Shown one piece after another: positions 7,104 to 15,479 of a stretch of DNA of 19,811 nt; the stretch's first letter is position 1; each line of letters begins with the position of its first letter. The notes under the pieces are model-generated. The model worked only from the letters and a program-made list of their open reading frames with translations. It had not been told where the DNA came from and made no database searches. A program made the position numbers and the translations under genes. Source of the DNA: MGBC114844 sp910585855 (GTDB lineage Bacteria > Bacillota > Clostridia > Lachnospirales > Lachnospiraceae); the NCBI GenBank assembly GCA_965646165.1, contig CBFFYP010000079.1, positions 1 to 19,811 of the forward strand, written 5' to 3'.

Positions 7104-7204
7104 GACTGGATCACGGTAAAAACGATGTTTTCTTACAAAACAAATCTTTCGCAAATCTTGCATACTTGAATAAACACAATTCTTTTTTTGTTCCGGCGTC
7201 AAGA

Positions 7205-7330
7205 AACAGCCAGATTCGAAAATCGTGGGCAGACTGCAGTGACTTTGGAAAAAAGTTAGAAGTTCTTAGAACTTCTTGCTTTTTGGAAACCGGAACAGCA
7301 GGCTGCCCACGATTTTCGAGTCTGGCGTCC
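7205..7330 (+). repeat. R-element mini-copy R5 (internal deletion)
   Basis: Only 126 nt long, this copy keeps both edges (AACAGC, GGCGTCC), both 29-nt terminal arms (7209-7237 and 7298-7326, 28 of 29 paired including one G-U), the loop strands GACTTTGGA and CGGAACAGCAG, and the outer half of the second stem. It lacks the T/A hairpin, the third stem and the CCGG hairpin. The deletion joins the second-stem strands directly as AGAAGTTCTTAGAACTTCT, so the whole copy is one long interrupted hairpin. It ends 12 nt before the addA stop codon and faces R4 about 100 nt away. Confidence 0.85.
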
Positions 7331-7342
7331 TGCATCCGGCTC

Positions 7343-10300
7343 TCATTCGATCCAAAGTTCCTTTCCCAGTCCAAATGAATAAAGAATCATCTCTCCAACC
7401 GTTTTTCCTGTCATCTGCTCTAATGCCATCTTATAGAGTTCAAACTGCTTTTTATAGCGAAGTATTAGCAACTCCTCCTGCCCTTCTAGTACAGAATCCG
7501 TCTTATAATCCAATAAAATCAACTTTCCATCCTCTTCAAAATAAACATCAATTACTCCCTGTAAAAGAATCCGTTCTTCGCTTTCCGAATCCTGATAAAG
7601 TTCCTTTGCAGGAATCCCTACCACAAATTGTGTTTCTCGGCTGATTCGATCCTCTTTTTCTGCCATGCGCATCCTTTTCGCTGTCTGAGAAGTAAGAAAA
7701 TGAAAAATTCTTTGATTCCAGATTAGTTTTGCATCTTCTTTTGACAGCTTTTTTTGTATAATCAATTCTTTTTTTATCTGTCCAATCCGCTTATAAATCT
7801 CTTCCGGCTGCATCTCATCAAATTCTGCCAGATTCATATTTTCCAAAAATGTATGATACGCCGTTCCTCGTGTTGTACCGCCGACTCCTTTTTGTTTTTC
7901 CTGTACAAATTTCGGAAGGACAGCTTCCTCCTGCTCGATAAGCGAAACTGCCTCTTCCTCCTCTTTTATTTCACTTTCTATCTGGTTTTCTATTTGACTT
8001 CTCCTTTTTAATTCCGACACGGAAGTTTTGGCATAGAGTACAGACTCTTCCTGATAAGGATAACAATAAGAAAATCGCTTTTGAATTTTTTCTTTTAACT
8101 CCAAATCAAAACATTGAGAAAAATCCATCTGTTTCTGATAATCCAGCAGATTAGCTGCCTCTTTTTGCCGCAAAATTTCTCCTTCCATTACTCCTTTTGG
8201 CGTATAAAATACGATATCACAGCTTGCCTCTGCCGCTGCCGGAACAATCCAGTCTAAATAAGATTCAGCCTTTGCCAAAGAGGCATAGGACAAAGGCACA
8301 CCGCCGATAGTTTCTCTCCGCCACTTTTCATAGCGCTCTTTTAACTTATCTGTTACACCGGTTAAAATCAGTTTTTCCTTTGCCCGAGTCAGTGCTACAT
8401 ATAAAATCCGCAGTTCTTCTCCAAGGTTTTCTAAACGAATACTTTTTTGGATAATCCGCTTAATCAACACAGGGGCTTTTGTTCTTCGTTCATAGTTGAC
8501 AAAATCCAATCCTACTCCTAGATCTGGGTGAATCACCGCCTTTTGCATAGCATCCATTTGATTCACCTTTTTTCCCATCCCCGCTACAATAACAATCGGA
8601 AATTCCAAGCCCTTGCTTTTATGGATACTCATAATCCGTACCGTATTGTCCTGCTCACTTACAATCGATGCCTCCCCAAAATCCACTTCATACTGATTTA
8701 ATTTTTCAATATAACGGATAAAATGAAATACACCTCGATAACTGGTAGCTTCAAATGCAATCGCCTTTTCCAACAGCATCTCCAAATTCATCTTGCGCTT
8801 TGTTCCGGCAGGCATGGAAGCGGCATAATCTCCATATCCAGTTACTTTTAATACCAAACGGATTAATTCATGAATCGGTGTACAGGCAGCCTGATCCCGA
8901 AAATACTCTAATTGTTCTAAAAATGCCTGTACTTTTTTATCCAGTTCACTTTCTCCAGTTAGGCACAACAACGCTTCGTAAAAATCTCCCTCTGGATGTG
9001 CCGAACGAATCTTTGCCAATTCTAAACTGCTAAAATGCCCTATCGGCGAATGTAATACCCCGACCAATGGAATATCCTGTCTGGGATTGTCAATAATTCT
9101 CAGCAAGTTTAATACCGTCTGTACTTCCAAAGCCGTAAAATATCCCGTCTGGGACTGTGTATGAGCCGGAATCCCTTCTTCCATACAAATGGTTACAATC
9201 GTTTCGCCCCATCCGGCAACTGTACGCAAAAGAACCACAATATCCCGATACTGTGCAATTCGATACTTACCTGTCTTTTTATCCAAAACCAAAAGCCCTG
9301 TTTCTAAATTGGTCAATGCCCGAATCTGTGCTGCAATTACCTTTGCCTCCATTACCAATGCCGTCATCTCTGCTGCAACCAAATCGGAAGTTTCCTCCTG
9401 TGTTTTATCAATTAAAAGCAGTTCCGTTTTATAGCTTTTTTGTTCCGATCCGCCATCTGGAAATACAGCCCCGGGATATAATGCCGCTGCATCATCATAG
9501 CATACGCCCCCTAACTCTTTTCTCATAATCCGATAAAAAATATCATTTACACTCTGCAGCACCTCCGGGCGGCTGCGAAAATTTTTATGCAAATCAATTT
9601 TTTGATAGCTGCTTTCCTCTGTTGTATAAGTCTGATATTTTTCCATAAACAATTCCGGTCTTGCCAGACGAAATTTATAAATACTCTGCTTGACATCCCC
9701 TACCATAAAGACATTTGGAACATCTTCCCAATAGCGGGAAACACTAAATAAAATCGCTTCCTGAACCAAATTGCTGTCTTGGTATTCGTCAATCATAATC
9801 TCTGCAAACTGTTCCCGATACTCATTTGCTATCAAAGAAGGAACTCTTCCCTGATCGGTTCGTTCTGTAAGAATATTTAGTGCCAGATGCTCTACATCCG
9901 AAAAATCCATTAAATTTCTCTCCCGTTTTTTCTCCTGATACCGGGTATGAAAGTCTAATGTCAGCCGCACCATAACTGCCATTGTCTTACTGACTTTTTC
10001 CATATTTTCCAACATTTTCTCTAACGACTGAAAATAAAACTGCTTTGTAATTCCCCTCATCTCGTCCTTAATCCGATCCCGAATCTCTTTTACTCTGGTT
10101 TTTAAATCCACATCAACAGAAGGATCTTTTTTCGAAGAAAGCCGAATAAAGCTAACTTCTTTTAATGCCTTTCCAAAACTTTTATAGGAATCACACTTTG
10201 CTAAATTTTCCAAATAGGATAAATCAGAAGTCAATGCAGGAAGATACATATACGGTCCGCCGTCCTGATTACAGATATGCTGTGCAAAATTAAGCTGCCT

Positions 10301-11029
10301 GCAGCAGTCGGTTGTCAATCTTTTTAGATATTCCATTAAAAACCGTACCGATTTTGTCTGTTCTAAATCTTCTTTTTCTTTTCTATTATTTTTTGCTTCT
10401 TCTATATCTATCGGCTCTTTTGGTTCTGTCGGATATTCATTTAAACACCCTTTCAGCCACTCTTCCGGATCGGGATAACTCATAGCAAATTCATACAGCC
10501 GCAAAATCAATTCCTCTAATCCGCTGTCATTTTTTCCGGTCGAATAACTCTCTACAAAGTGAAAAAATTCCGGATCGGCTTCGCTGTAATAATCCTCTAA
10601 AAGCCCCGACACAACATCAGATTTTAACAGTTTTCTCTCTCCCTCATCCCCAATTCGAAAAGCCGGATCTAAATCCAACATATCAAAATGATCTCGAATC
10701 ACACTCAGACAAAAACTGTCAATCGTTGTAATCTGTGCCGTATGAACCAAAGTCTGCTGTCTTTGCAGATGAACATCTTCCGGTGATTCCTCCAATGCCT
10801 GTTCAATCGCAGAAGTAATTCGTTCACGCATCTCTGCCGCCGCCGCATTGGTAAACGTTACAATTAAAAGCCGATCAATATCTACTGGATGTTCTCTGTC
10901 TGTAATCATCTGAATAATTCGTTCCACTAGAACAGCGGTCTTTCCTGAGCCCGCTGCTGCCGAAACCAAAATTGCCCGATTCCTTAAATAAATGACCTGT
11001 TCCTGCTCCCTTGTCCAATTTACTCCCAT
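7343..11029 (-). CDS. addA: AddA: ATP-dependent helicase/nuclease subunit A
   Basis: AddA is the UvrD-type motor and one of the two nucleases of the AddAB complex, which resects double-strand breaks up to Chi sites and loads RecA. At 1228 residues it has family length. Visible motifs are the Q-motif WTREQEQVIY, Walker A AAAGSGKT (24-31), TIDSFC, Walker B D414-E415 in IMIDEYQD, GDVKQSIYKFRLA, the HKSKGLEFPIV block and motif VI YVALTRAKE with R882. The C-terminal RecB-family nuclease has GTAYHTF, D1161 in GVIDVYF and D1174/K1176 in LLDYKTD followed by QFELYKMA, so both activities should be intact. Its ATG overlaps the addB end by 10 nt, and its ribosome binding site GAGGAGG lies inside addB, indicating coupled translation. 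Confidence 0.98.
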   Translation of the reverse strand: MGVNWTREQEQVIYLRNRAILVSAAAGSGKTAVLVERIIQMITDREHPVDIDRLLIVTFTNAAAAEMRERITSAIEQALEESPEDVHLQRQQTLVHTAQITTIDSFCLSVIRDHFDMLDLDPAFRIGDEGERKLLKSDVVSGLLEDYYSEADPEFFHFVESYSTGKNDSGLEELILRLYEFAMSYPDPEEWLKGCLNEYPTEPKEPIDIEEAKNNRKEKEDLEQTKSVRFLMEYLKRLTTDCCRQLNFAQHICNQDGGPYMYLPALTSDLSYLENLAKCDSYKSFGKALKEVSFIRLSSKKDPSVDVDLKTRVKEIRDRIKDEMRGITKQFYFQSLEKMLENMEKVSKTMAVMVRLTLDFHTRYQEKKRERNLMDFSDVEHLALNILTERTDQGRVPSLIANEYREQFAEIMIDEYQDSNLVQEAILFSVSRYWEDVPNVFMVGDVKQSIYKFRLARPELFMEKYQTYTTEESSYQKIDLHKNFRSRPEVLQSVNDIFYRIMRKELGGVCYDDAAALYPGAVFPDGGSEQKSYKTELLLIDKTQEETSDLVAAEMTALVMEAKVIAAQIRALTNLETGLLVLDKKTGKYRIAQYRDIVVLLRTVAGWGETIVTICMEEGIPAHTQSQTGYFTALEVQTVLNLLRIIDNPRQDIPLVGVLHSPIGHFSSLELAKIRSAHPEGDFYEALLCLTGESELDKKVQAFLEQLEYFRDQAACTPIHELIRLVLKVTGYGDYAASMPAGTKRKMNLEMLLEKAIAFEATSYRGVFHFIRYIEKLNQYEVDFGEASIVSEQDNTVRIMSIHKSKGLEFPIVIVAGMGKKVNQMDAMQKAVIHPDLGVGLDFVNYERRTKAPVLIKRIIQKSIRLENLGEELRILYVALTRAKEKLILTGVTDKLKERYEKWRRETIGGVPLSYASLAKAESYLDWIVPAAAEASCDIVFYTPKGVMEGEILRQKEAANLLDYQKQMDFSQCFDLELKEKIQKRFSYCYPYQEESVLYAKTSVSELKRRSQIENQIESEIKEEEEAVSLIEQEEAVLPKFVQEKQKGVGGTTRGTAYHTFLENMNLAEFDEMQPEEIYKRIGQIKKELIIQKKLSKEDAKLIWNQRIFHFLTSQTAKRMRMAEKEDRISRETQFVVGIPAKELYQDSESEERILLQGVIDVYFEEDGKLILLDYKTDSVLEGQEELLILRYKKQFELYKMALEQMTGKTVGEMILYSFGLGKELWIE

Positions 11030-14000
11030 TCTTTTTCCTCCTCTTCCTTCTCCCCTTTTTCTTGTCTAGTTCCTTCTTCTAGTTCCGTCTTTTTCCATTC
11101 TATTTCTTTCATTTCTTCCATTTTTTCTTTGCCGTCCATCTCTGTCATCTCTGTTTCCATTCGCTGCAGCAGTTCCACACTGTCCATCTCCTGCAGTTTT
11201 CGATATTCATAACCGGCACTCTTTTCATCAAATCCACAGACCTCCCGAAATTCACAGTAATCACACCCTGTTTCGCTCCCCTTTCGATAAGGTGCAATCT
11301 GTGTATTTCCATTTAAGATCTCCACTCCCATCCTTCGTATCATATTTCTGACATAAGTACTGACTGCATCAAACTGTCTGGTATTGACCGCAGAAGAATT
11401 TTTCGTTAAGCTTCCATCTTTATTATAACTAATCGGAATCACATCCGACCGTTTGTCCATAGAAGAATCTAAAAGTGCAATTACCTCAGAAGCACTGTTG
11501 ACCAATCCATTCATCCTTAACCTAGAAAGCAGTTCCTTTTCTACCTGTTCCTCTCCCATTTCATCGGTTTCTTCAATTACAGGATCTTGAATATTATAAT
11601 AAAAAATTCCTGCCGGAATGACTGTTTTTTCTACACGCTTACGCCGTTCCGTTTCCATAACAGCCTCCATATAAACTACCAGTTGAATCTGAAGACCATA
11701 GTAAACCGATGACAGATCAAACTGCGTCACACCCGATTTATAGTCAATTACCTTAATATAAATCTGTTCATCATCCTCATAGCGATCCATTCGATCCAAT
11801 CGCCCAACCAGCCTCATCTTCTCTTGATCAGAAATCGGTATGGTCAATGCATTTAATTCATCTGCTACCGAAAAAGTTACTTCATAGTTTACAGGTTCAA
11901 ACTTTCCTTTTTGTAACTGTTTTTTCAATGCCCAGACGGTTCGATTGACAATCCGCTCCAAGCGATCAATAAAATAGGCATTTCTTGCCGTACTTTGCAG
12001 CACATGATTTTTATAGTCTGCAGAAGCCTCTTCTACACACTCTTTTACCATCTTTTCCTGTTCCTCTGATGTCACGGCACTCCATTTCAGCCCATTTTCT
12101 TTTACTTTATTCGAATACCGCTCAATCGTATTATGAAATAAATTTCCCATATCTACCGCTGCCATTTCAAATTCCTGCCTTTTTGCAAGCCGCAGTCCAT
12201 AAGTTAAAAAATGTGCAAATGCACAGGCAGCATAGCGTTCTAAACGAGTTACACTATTGATTGGCTGCGGACCATAAAGGGCAGCAGCAGCCAGCTTTCC
12301 AATTCCGCTTTCCTCATTGTGATAAGAAATTGCCTCAAACAATCGTTCTGTCTTTTCTTTCCAGTCACTCTGTCCAAGATACCAAGAGGTTAATTCCAAA
12401 AATACCGGATCAGCAGTATCCAATACCGGATTTTGTCCAAATTCCAACAGCTTTGAAATCCAATAGTGCAGCGTTCCTTCCGGTGTCGTAATCTGCCGAA
12501 TAGAATCTTCTATCTGATCTTCATCAACCTGAACCAGTTCTGGAAATAATTTTTCCATTGTATAGACCAAATAAGAGGGACGAATCGCTTCTCCCTCCTG
12601 TGTATTTCGACTATAGCTTAAATACAGCCGCTCAGAAGGCTTGGTTAAATTCAAATACAAATAGAATTTCTGAATATAAGCATTTTCTTTTTGTGTAGGA
12701 GAAAGCGTGATTTGTTCTTCTTTTAGAAATTGCCGCTCCATCTGCGAAAGAAGTCCACCCTTTCCATTATTTTTTGGAATAATTCCGTCATTTAATCCCA
12801 AGAAAAACAAAGCACGAATTCCATTTAAACGTGTTCTCTCCATATCACCAATTAAAATTTGATCGATCGAAGGCGGAATTAAACCTACTTTTAACTCTTC
12901 AAACCCGGCATCCAATATCCCGTTTAACTCCTGTGCCGAAATCTGTTCTTCTCCTAACAGCCCCACTACCTTATCAAATAATTCCATTACTAATGGATAA
13001 ACCTGTTTATATTCTTTTTCTTTTGCCAAATTTCCCTGCTCCCGGAAACTCTTTTCATATGCTTCCATTTTCTCCTGCAGTTGAATCTCCTGTAAAAAAC
13101 GATAAAGTGCCTCCATCTTCTCCTGCACAGTACCTTTTTTCCGCTTCCAAGTGCTTGCTAAATTCTGAATCGGTGCTAATACTGCTTCCCGAAGCTGGTT
13201 CATCTTCTCTAATTCCAGCGGTTCATCCTTTTTCATACTGCGTACCCAAAGTTTTTCCCACTGCCGCTGCCCCCGAATCCCCATAGCAAGACAATAATTC
13301 TCCAATAAATCCACATCTTCCCGTGCAATCGAAGTCATATTGCTTTTTAAATAACGAAAGACACTTTCATAAGAAAAATTATCGGCTATCATTTCCAAAG
13401 TACTGCGGATAAATTCTACACAAGGATTTCCCATCAATCCTTTTTTCTGATCTACAAAATAAGGAAGCTGGTTTTCTGACAATGCTTCCTCTAGTCCATC
13501 CCGATAGAGTTCCAAATCTCCTGCAATAATCGCAATATCCCGATAGCGGTATCCCTTTTCCCGCACCAGACTTACAATTTCCCTTGCCACAGAAGCCGCC
13601 TCTTTTGCCGGATTTCCTGCTACATGGATCGAAATTACATCCTGTTTTTTTGTATAAGGTGTATAAGGATACCGAAACAAATTTCTCTCCAGCCAAAAAA
13701 GCGGCTCTGCCTGTTCAAAACGATGATGCTCTTCTCCGCTTAATACAATATCCTTTTCCTTTTTTACCTGCCTCTCCTCTGTCAAATGCACCATATGAGA
13801 AATCATCTCCTTACTCATATGAAACAATTCCTGCTCTCCCCCGATATGATAAGGATTTTCCCGTGCATCAATCGTAACCGTTAAAGTCACTTTCGGAGAT
13901 AGCGTCAGCAAAAGTCCAATAAGCTGATACTGAATTGGTGTAAAACCAGTAAAACCGTCCATCCAGATACTGCTTTCTTTTACCTTTTTAGATTCATTAA

Positions 14001-14562
14001 TCACACGGCAAAGCACATCTAACTGCTCTTCTTTTGTAATATAATGCTCCGCCATAAAACGTTCAAACTCCTGAATAATCACCTGAATATCGCTTAGTTT
14101 TGCATGAAGCATAGGCTTTTTTTTCGCACAGGAAAGCATCTTTTCCTGCTCCTCCTGCCGAATCCCATATTGATAAAACTCCGATACCACCGATTTTATC
14201 TCACTGACCATTCCGGGAGTATGCCTTTTATTACCATAGAGTTTTAATTCCTCTTTTTTATTTTCCAATACTTTTCGAAGCAGCAGGTTTTTACCGGTAT
14301 CATCCAATACAGGAAGCTGCATAGCACCCACTTCCGAAAAAACACGATACGAAAGCCGCCCGAAACTTACAATATCAATATTCATTACACCATGTTTGGG
14401 ATGAAGTGCAACAATGTCCTTTTGTGTCTGCATAGAAAACTGCTCTGGAACAATTAAAATAAAATTTTCCTTTGGGTGTGCGATCGATTCTTGAATTAGT
14501 TTTTCATATAAATATCTGGATTTTCCTGAACCAGAACTGCCTAAGATCAGTTGTAATGACAT
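11020..14562 (-). CDS. addB: AddB: ATP-dependent helicase/nuclease subunit B
   Basis: AddB is the Chi-recognising, Fe-S-containing nuclease partner of AddA. It has 1180 residues with an N-terminal Walker A GSSGSGKS, an inactivated helicase-like body and a C-terminal RecB-type nuclease with D923 in GRLDRMD and D940/K942 in VIDYKSG, then GLQIQLVVYM. Four cysteines fit the Fe-S staple that closes the nuclease: C780 in RYAACAFAHF and C1100, C1103, C1109 in GCDYCEFREVCGF. After the last conserved part an extra tail of about 45 residues rich in Glu, Lys and Met runs to the stop codon; its GA-rich DNA also supplies the addA ribosome binding site. AAGGAGGAG precedes the start. A TATAAT-rich stretch near 14595-14606 may be its -10 box, but no clear -35 box is visible. 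Confidence 0.98.
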   Translation of the reverse strand: MSLQLILGSSGSGKSRYLYEKLIQESIAHPKENFILIVPEQFSMQTQKDIVALHPKHGVMNIDIVSFGRLSYRVFSEVGAMQLPVLDDTGKNLLLRKVLENKKEELKLYGNKRHTPGMVSEIKSVVSEFYQYGIRQEEQEKMLSCAKKKPMLHAKLSDIQVIIQEFERFMAEHYITKEEQLDVLCRVINESKKVKESSIWMDGFTGFTPIQYQLIGLLLTLSPKVTLTVTIDARENPYHIGGEQELFHMSKEMISHMVHLTEERQVKKEKDIVLSGEEHHRFEQAEPLFWLERNLFRYPYTPYTKKQDVISIHVAGNPAKEAASVAREIVSLVREKGYRYRDIAIIAGDLELYRDGLEEALSENQLPYFVDQKKGLMGNPCVEFIRSTLEMIADNFSYESVFRYLKSNMTSIAREDVDLLENYCLAMGIRGQRQWEKLWVRSMKKDEPLELEKMNQLREAVLAPIQNLASTWKRKKGTVQEKMEALYRFLQEIQLQEKMEAYEKSFREQGNLAKEKEYKQVYPLVMELFDKVVGLLGEEQISAQELNGILDAGFEELKVGLIPPSIDQILIGDMERTRLNGIRALFFLGLNDGIIPKNNGKGGLLSQMERQFLKEEQITLSPTQKENAYIQKFYLYLNLTKPSERLYLSYSRNTQEGEAIRPSYLVYTMEKLFPELVQVDEDQIEDSIRQITTPEGTLHYWISKLLEFGQNPVLDTADPVFLELTSWYLGQSDWKEKTERLFEAISYHNEESGIGKLAAAALYGPQPINSVTRLERYAACAFAHFLTYGLRLAKRQEFEMAAVDMGNLFHNTIERYSNKVKENGLKWSAVTSEEQEKMVKECVEEASADYKNHVLQSTARNAYFIDRLERIVNRTVWALKKQLQKGKFEPVNYEVTFSVADELNALTIPISDQEKMRLVGRLDRMDRYEDDEQIYIKVIDYKSGVTQFDLSSVYYGLQIQLVVYMEAVMETERRKRVEKTVIPAGIFYYNIQDPVIEETDEMGEEQVEKELLSRLRMNGLVNSASEVIALLDSSMDKRSDVIPISYNKDGSLTKNSSAVNTRQFDAVSTYVRNMIRRMGVEILNGNTQIAPYRKGSETGCDYCEFREVCGFDEKSAGYEYRKLQEMDSVELLQRMETEMTEMDGKEKMEEMKEIEWKKTELEEGTRQEKGEKEEEEKEWE

Positions 14563-14642
14563 GAAACTCCTCCTTATTTGAAAATTACTTGCAAAATTAT
14601 ATTATAATAGTTGTATTGCGGTATTTAGAATTGAAGCAAGCC

Positions 14643-14975
14643 GGACGCCAGATGCGAAAACGCTAGACAGACTGCTGTTCCGGTTTCCAAAAAGCAAGAA
14701 GTTCTAAGACTTCTGCATCTTAGCGCATCCAACCGGACAGACCGGGGCGCAATTCGCCCTCACAACCAGCCAAAATAGAACGACATATCAAAAGATGCAA
14801 TCTGCCGCAGCAAAACAGCTTCTCTTTTATCCGGGCTAAACACGCCCCTTTTTTTGCATACCCTGCATGAAAGCAGGATATGCAAAAAATCTTAGATTTG
14901 GAAGCAGAAGTCAAGAACTTCTAACTTTTTTCCAAAGTCACTGCAGTCTGCCCAGCGTTTTCGCATCTGGCTGTG
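14643..14975 (-). repeat. R-element copy R6 (type I), putative structured RNA
   Basis: This is a complete 333-nt copy in minus orientation, ending GGCGTCC at 14643-14649 as read on the minus strand. Arms 14647-14675 and 14943-14971 pair over 29 positions; the two non-Watson-Crick positions are G-U when the minus strand is read and A-C when the plus strand is read. The T/A-flanked hairpin GCATATCCTGC-TTTCAT-GCAGGGTATGC, GGGGCG/CGCCCC, TGTTTA/GAATTG and the GACTTTGGA/CGGAACAG loop are present. The inner variable loop carries CTTTTGATATGTC, shared only with R7. It lies upstream of addB in the same orientation. Confidence 0.9.
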
Positions 14976-15148
14976 TACTACAAAAATAATCAAATACTAT
15001 TGCTTCTAATCATATTTTTTATCTTTCCTGTTTATAAATCCTGCTTTAAATTATAACATAGCTTTCCAAAGGATACCAGCTTTTCAGAATAATTTTCGAA
15101 CAAATTTTCGAATCTTTCTGATTTATTTCTAATTCAGCCACATAACAT
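14976..15148. other. AT-rich intergenic stretch, no feature recognised
   Basis: Between R6 and the folded-looking segment at 15149-15322 I see no reading frame with a ribosome binding site and no terminator. The only repeat is a short TTTTCGAA duplication around 15105-15117. It could hold the distal promoter of either flanking unit. Confidence 0.3.
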
Positions 15149-15322
15149 TTTCCTATTTTTTCGCTCTGGCGTACACAACCGAAAGCCAAAGGGAGTACTA
15201 TGCAGGGTCATCATTTTCCGTTGGTACTTAGACGCTGTGTTTTAGTGTTTTAGCGTCTTAGTATCCACTATGAAAATAGGAAATGCTAAGCGCAAACGGG
15301 TCTAGAATAACACTCCCTTTGG
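15149..15322. other. Segment with three long inverted repeats, possible pseudoknotted RNA
   Basis: Three perfect or near-perfect pairings lie in 174 nt: TTTCCTATTTT (15149-15159) with AAAATAGGAAA (15273-15283), CCAAAGGGAGT (15186-15196) with ACTCCCTTTGG (15312-15322), and TACTTAGACGCT (15225-15236) with AGCGTCTTAGTA (15252-15263, one mismatch). The first two cross each other, so both can form only as a pseudoknot or as alternative states. There is no coding sequence. It is unrelated in sequence to the R-elements. It lies about 160 nt ahead of the FMN-bind-like gene and could belong to its leader or be a separate dispersed element. Confidence 0.5.
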
Positions 15323-15418
15323 ATTTCAGCGTCCTAATCTTATAAAATAACTTTTGGTTCTTTCTAACAGTCATATTTTATCTGTCTTTTACATACCTTG
15401 TAACAAAACTCAGTTTTT

Positions 15419-15452
15419 GTGTACTGACCGACACATCAATCAAGCAGTACAC
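15419..15452 (+). promoter_or_regulatory. 8-bp inverted repeat just ahead of the FMN-bind-like gene
   Basis: GTGTACTG (15419-15426) and CAGTACAC (15445-15452) are perfect inverted repeats separated by 18 nt, ending about 12 nt before the AAAGGGG ribosome binding site. It may be an operator or a leader hairpin near the start site. No clear promoter boxes are visible. Confidence 0.4.
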
Positions 15453-15479
15453 GATTTATTTGCAAAGGGGATCTCAAAT

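Noticed and set aside
6924..7202. Reading frames inside R-elements sharing a Cys/Ala/Lys-rich segment (CISCFHAGYAKKGACLAR), also at 14720-14914 and in related form at 3195-3446
   Set aside because: The similarity comes from the conserved hairpin and third-stem DNA. The frames have different ends, lie on the antisense strand of the elements, lack ribosome binding sites and are not preserved in all copies; changes follow base pairing, not codons.
15354..15479. Upstream extension of the FMN-bind-like gene from a TTG at 15354
   Set aside because: There is no ribosome binding site for the TTG, the extension covers the leader inverted repeat, and ATG 15480 has AAAGGGG and gives a normal N-terminal membrane anchor.
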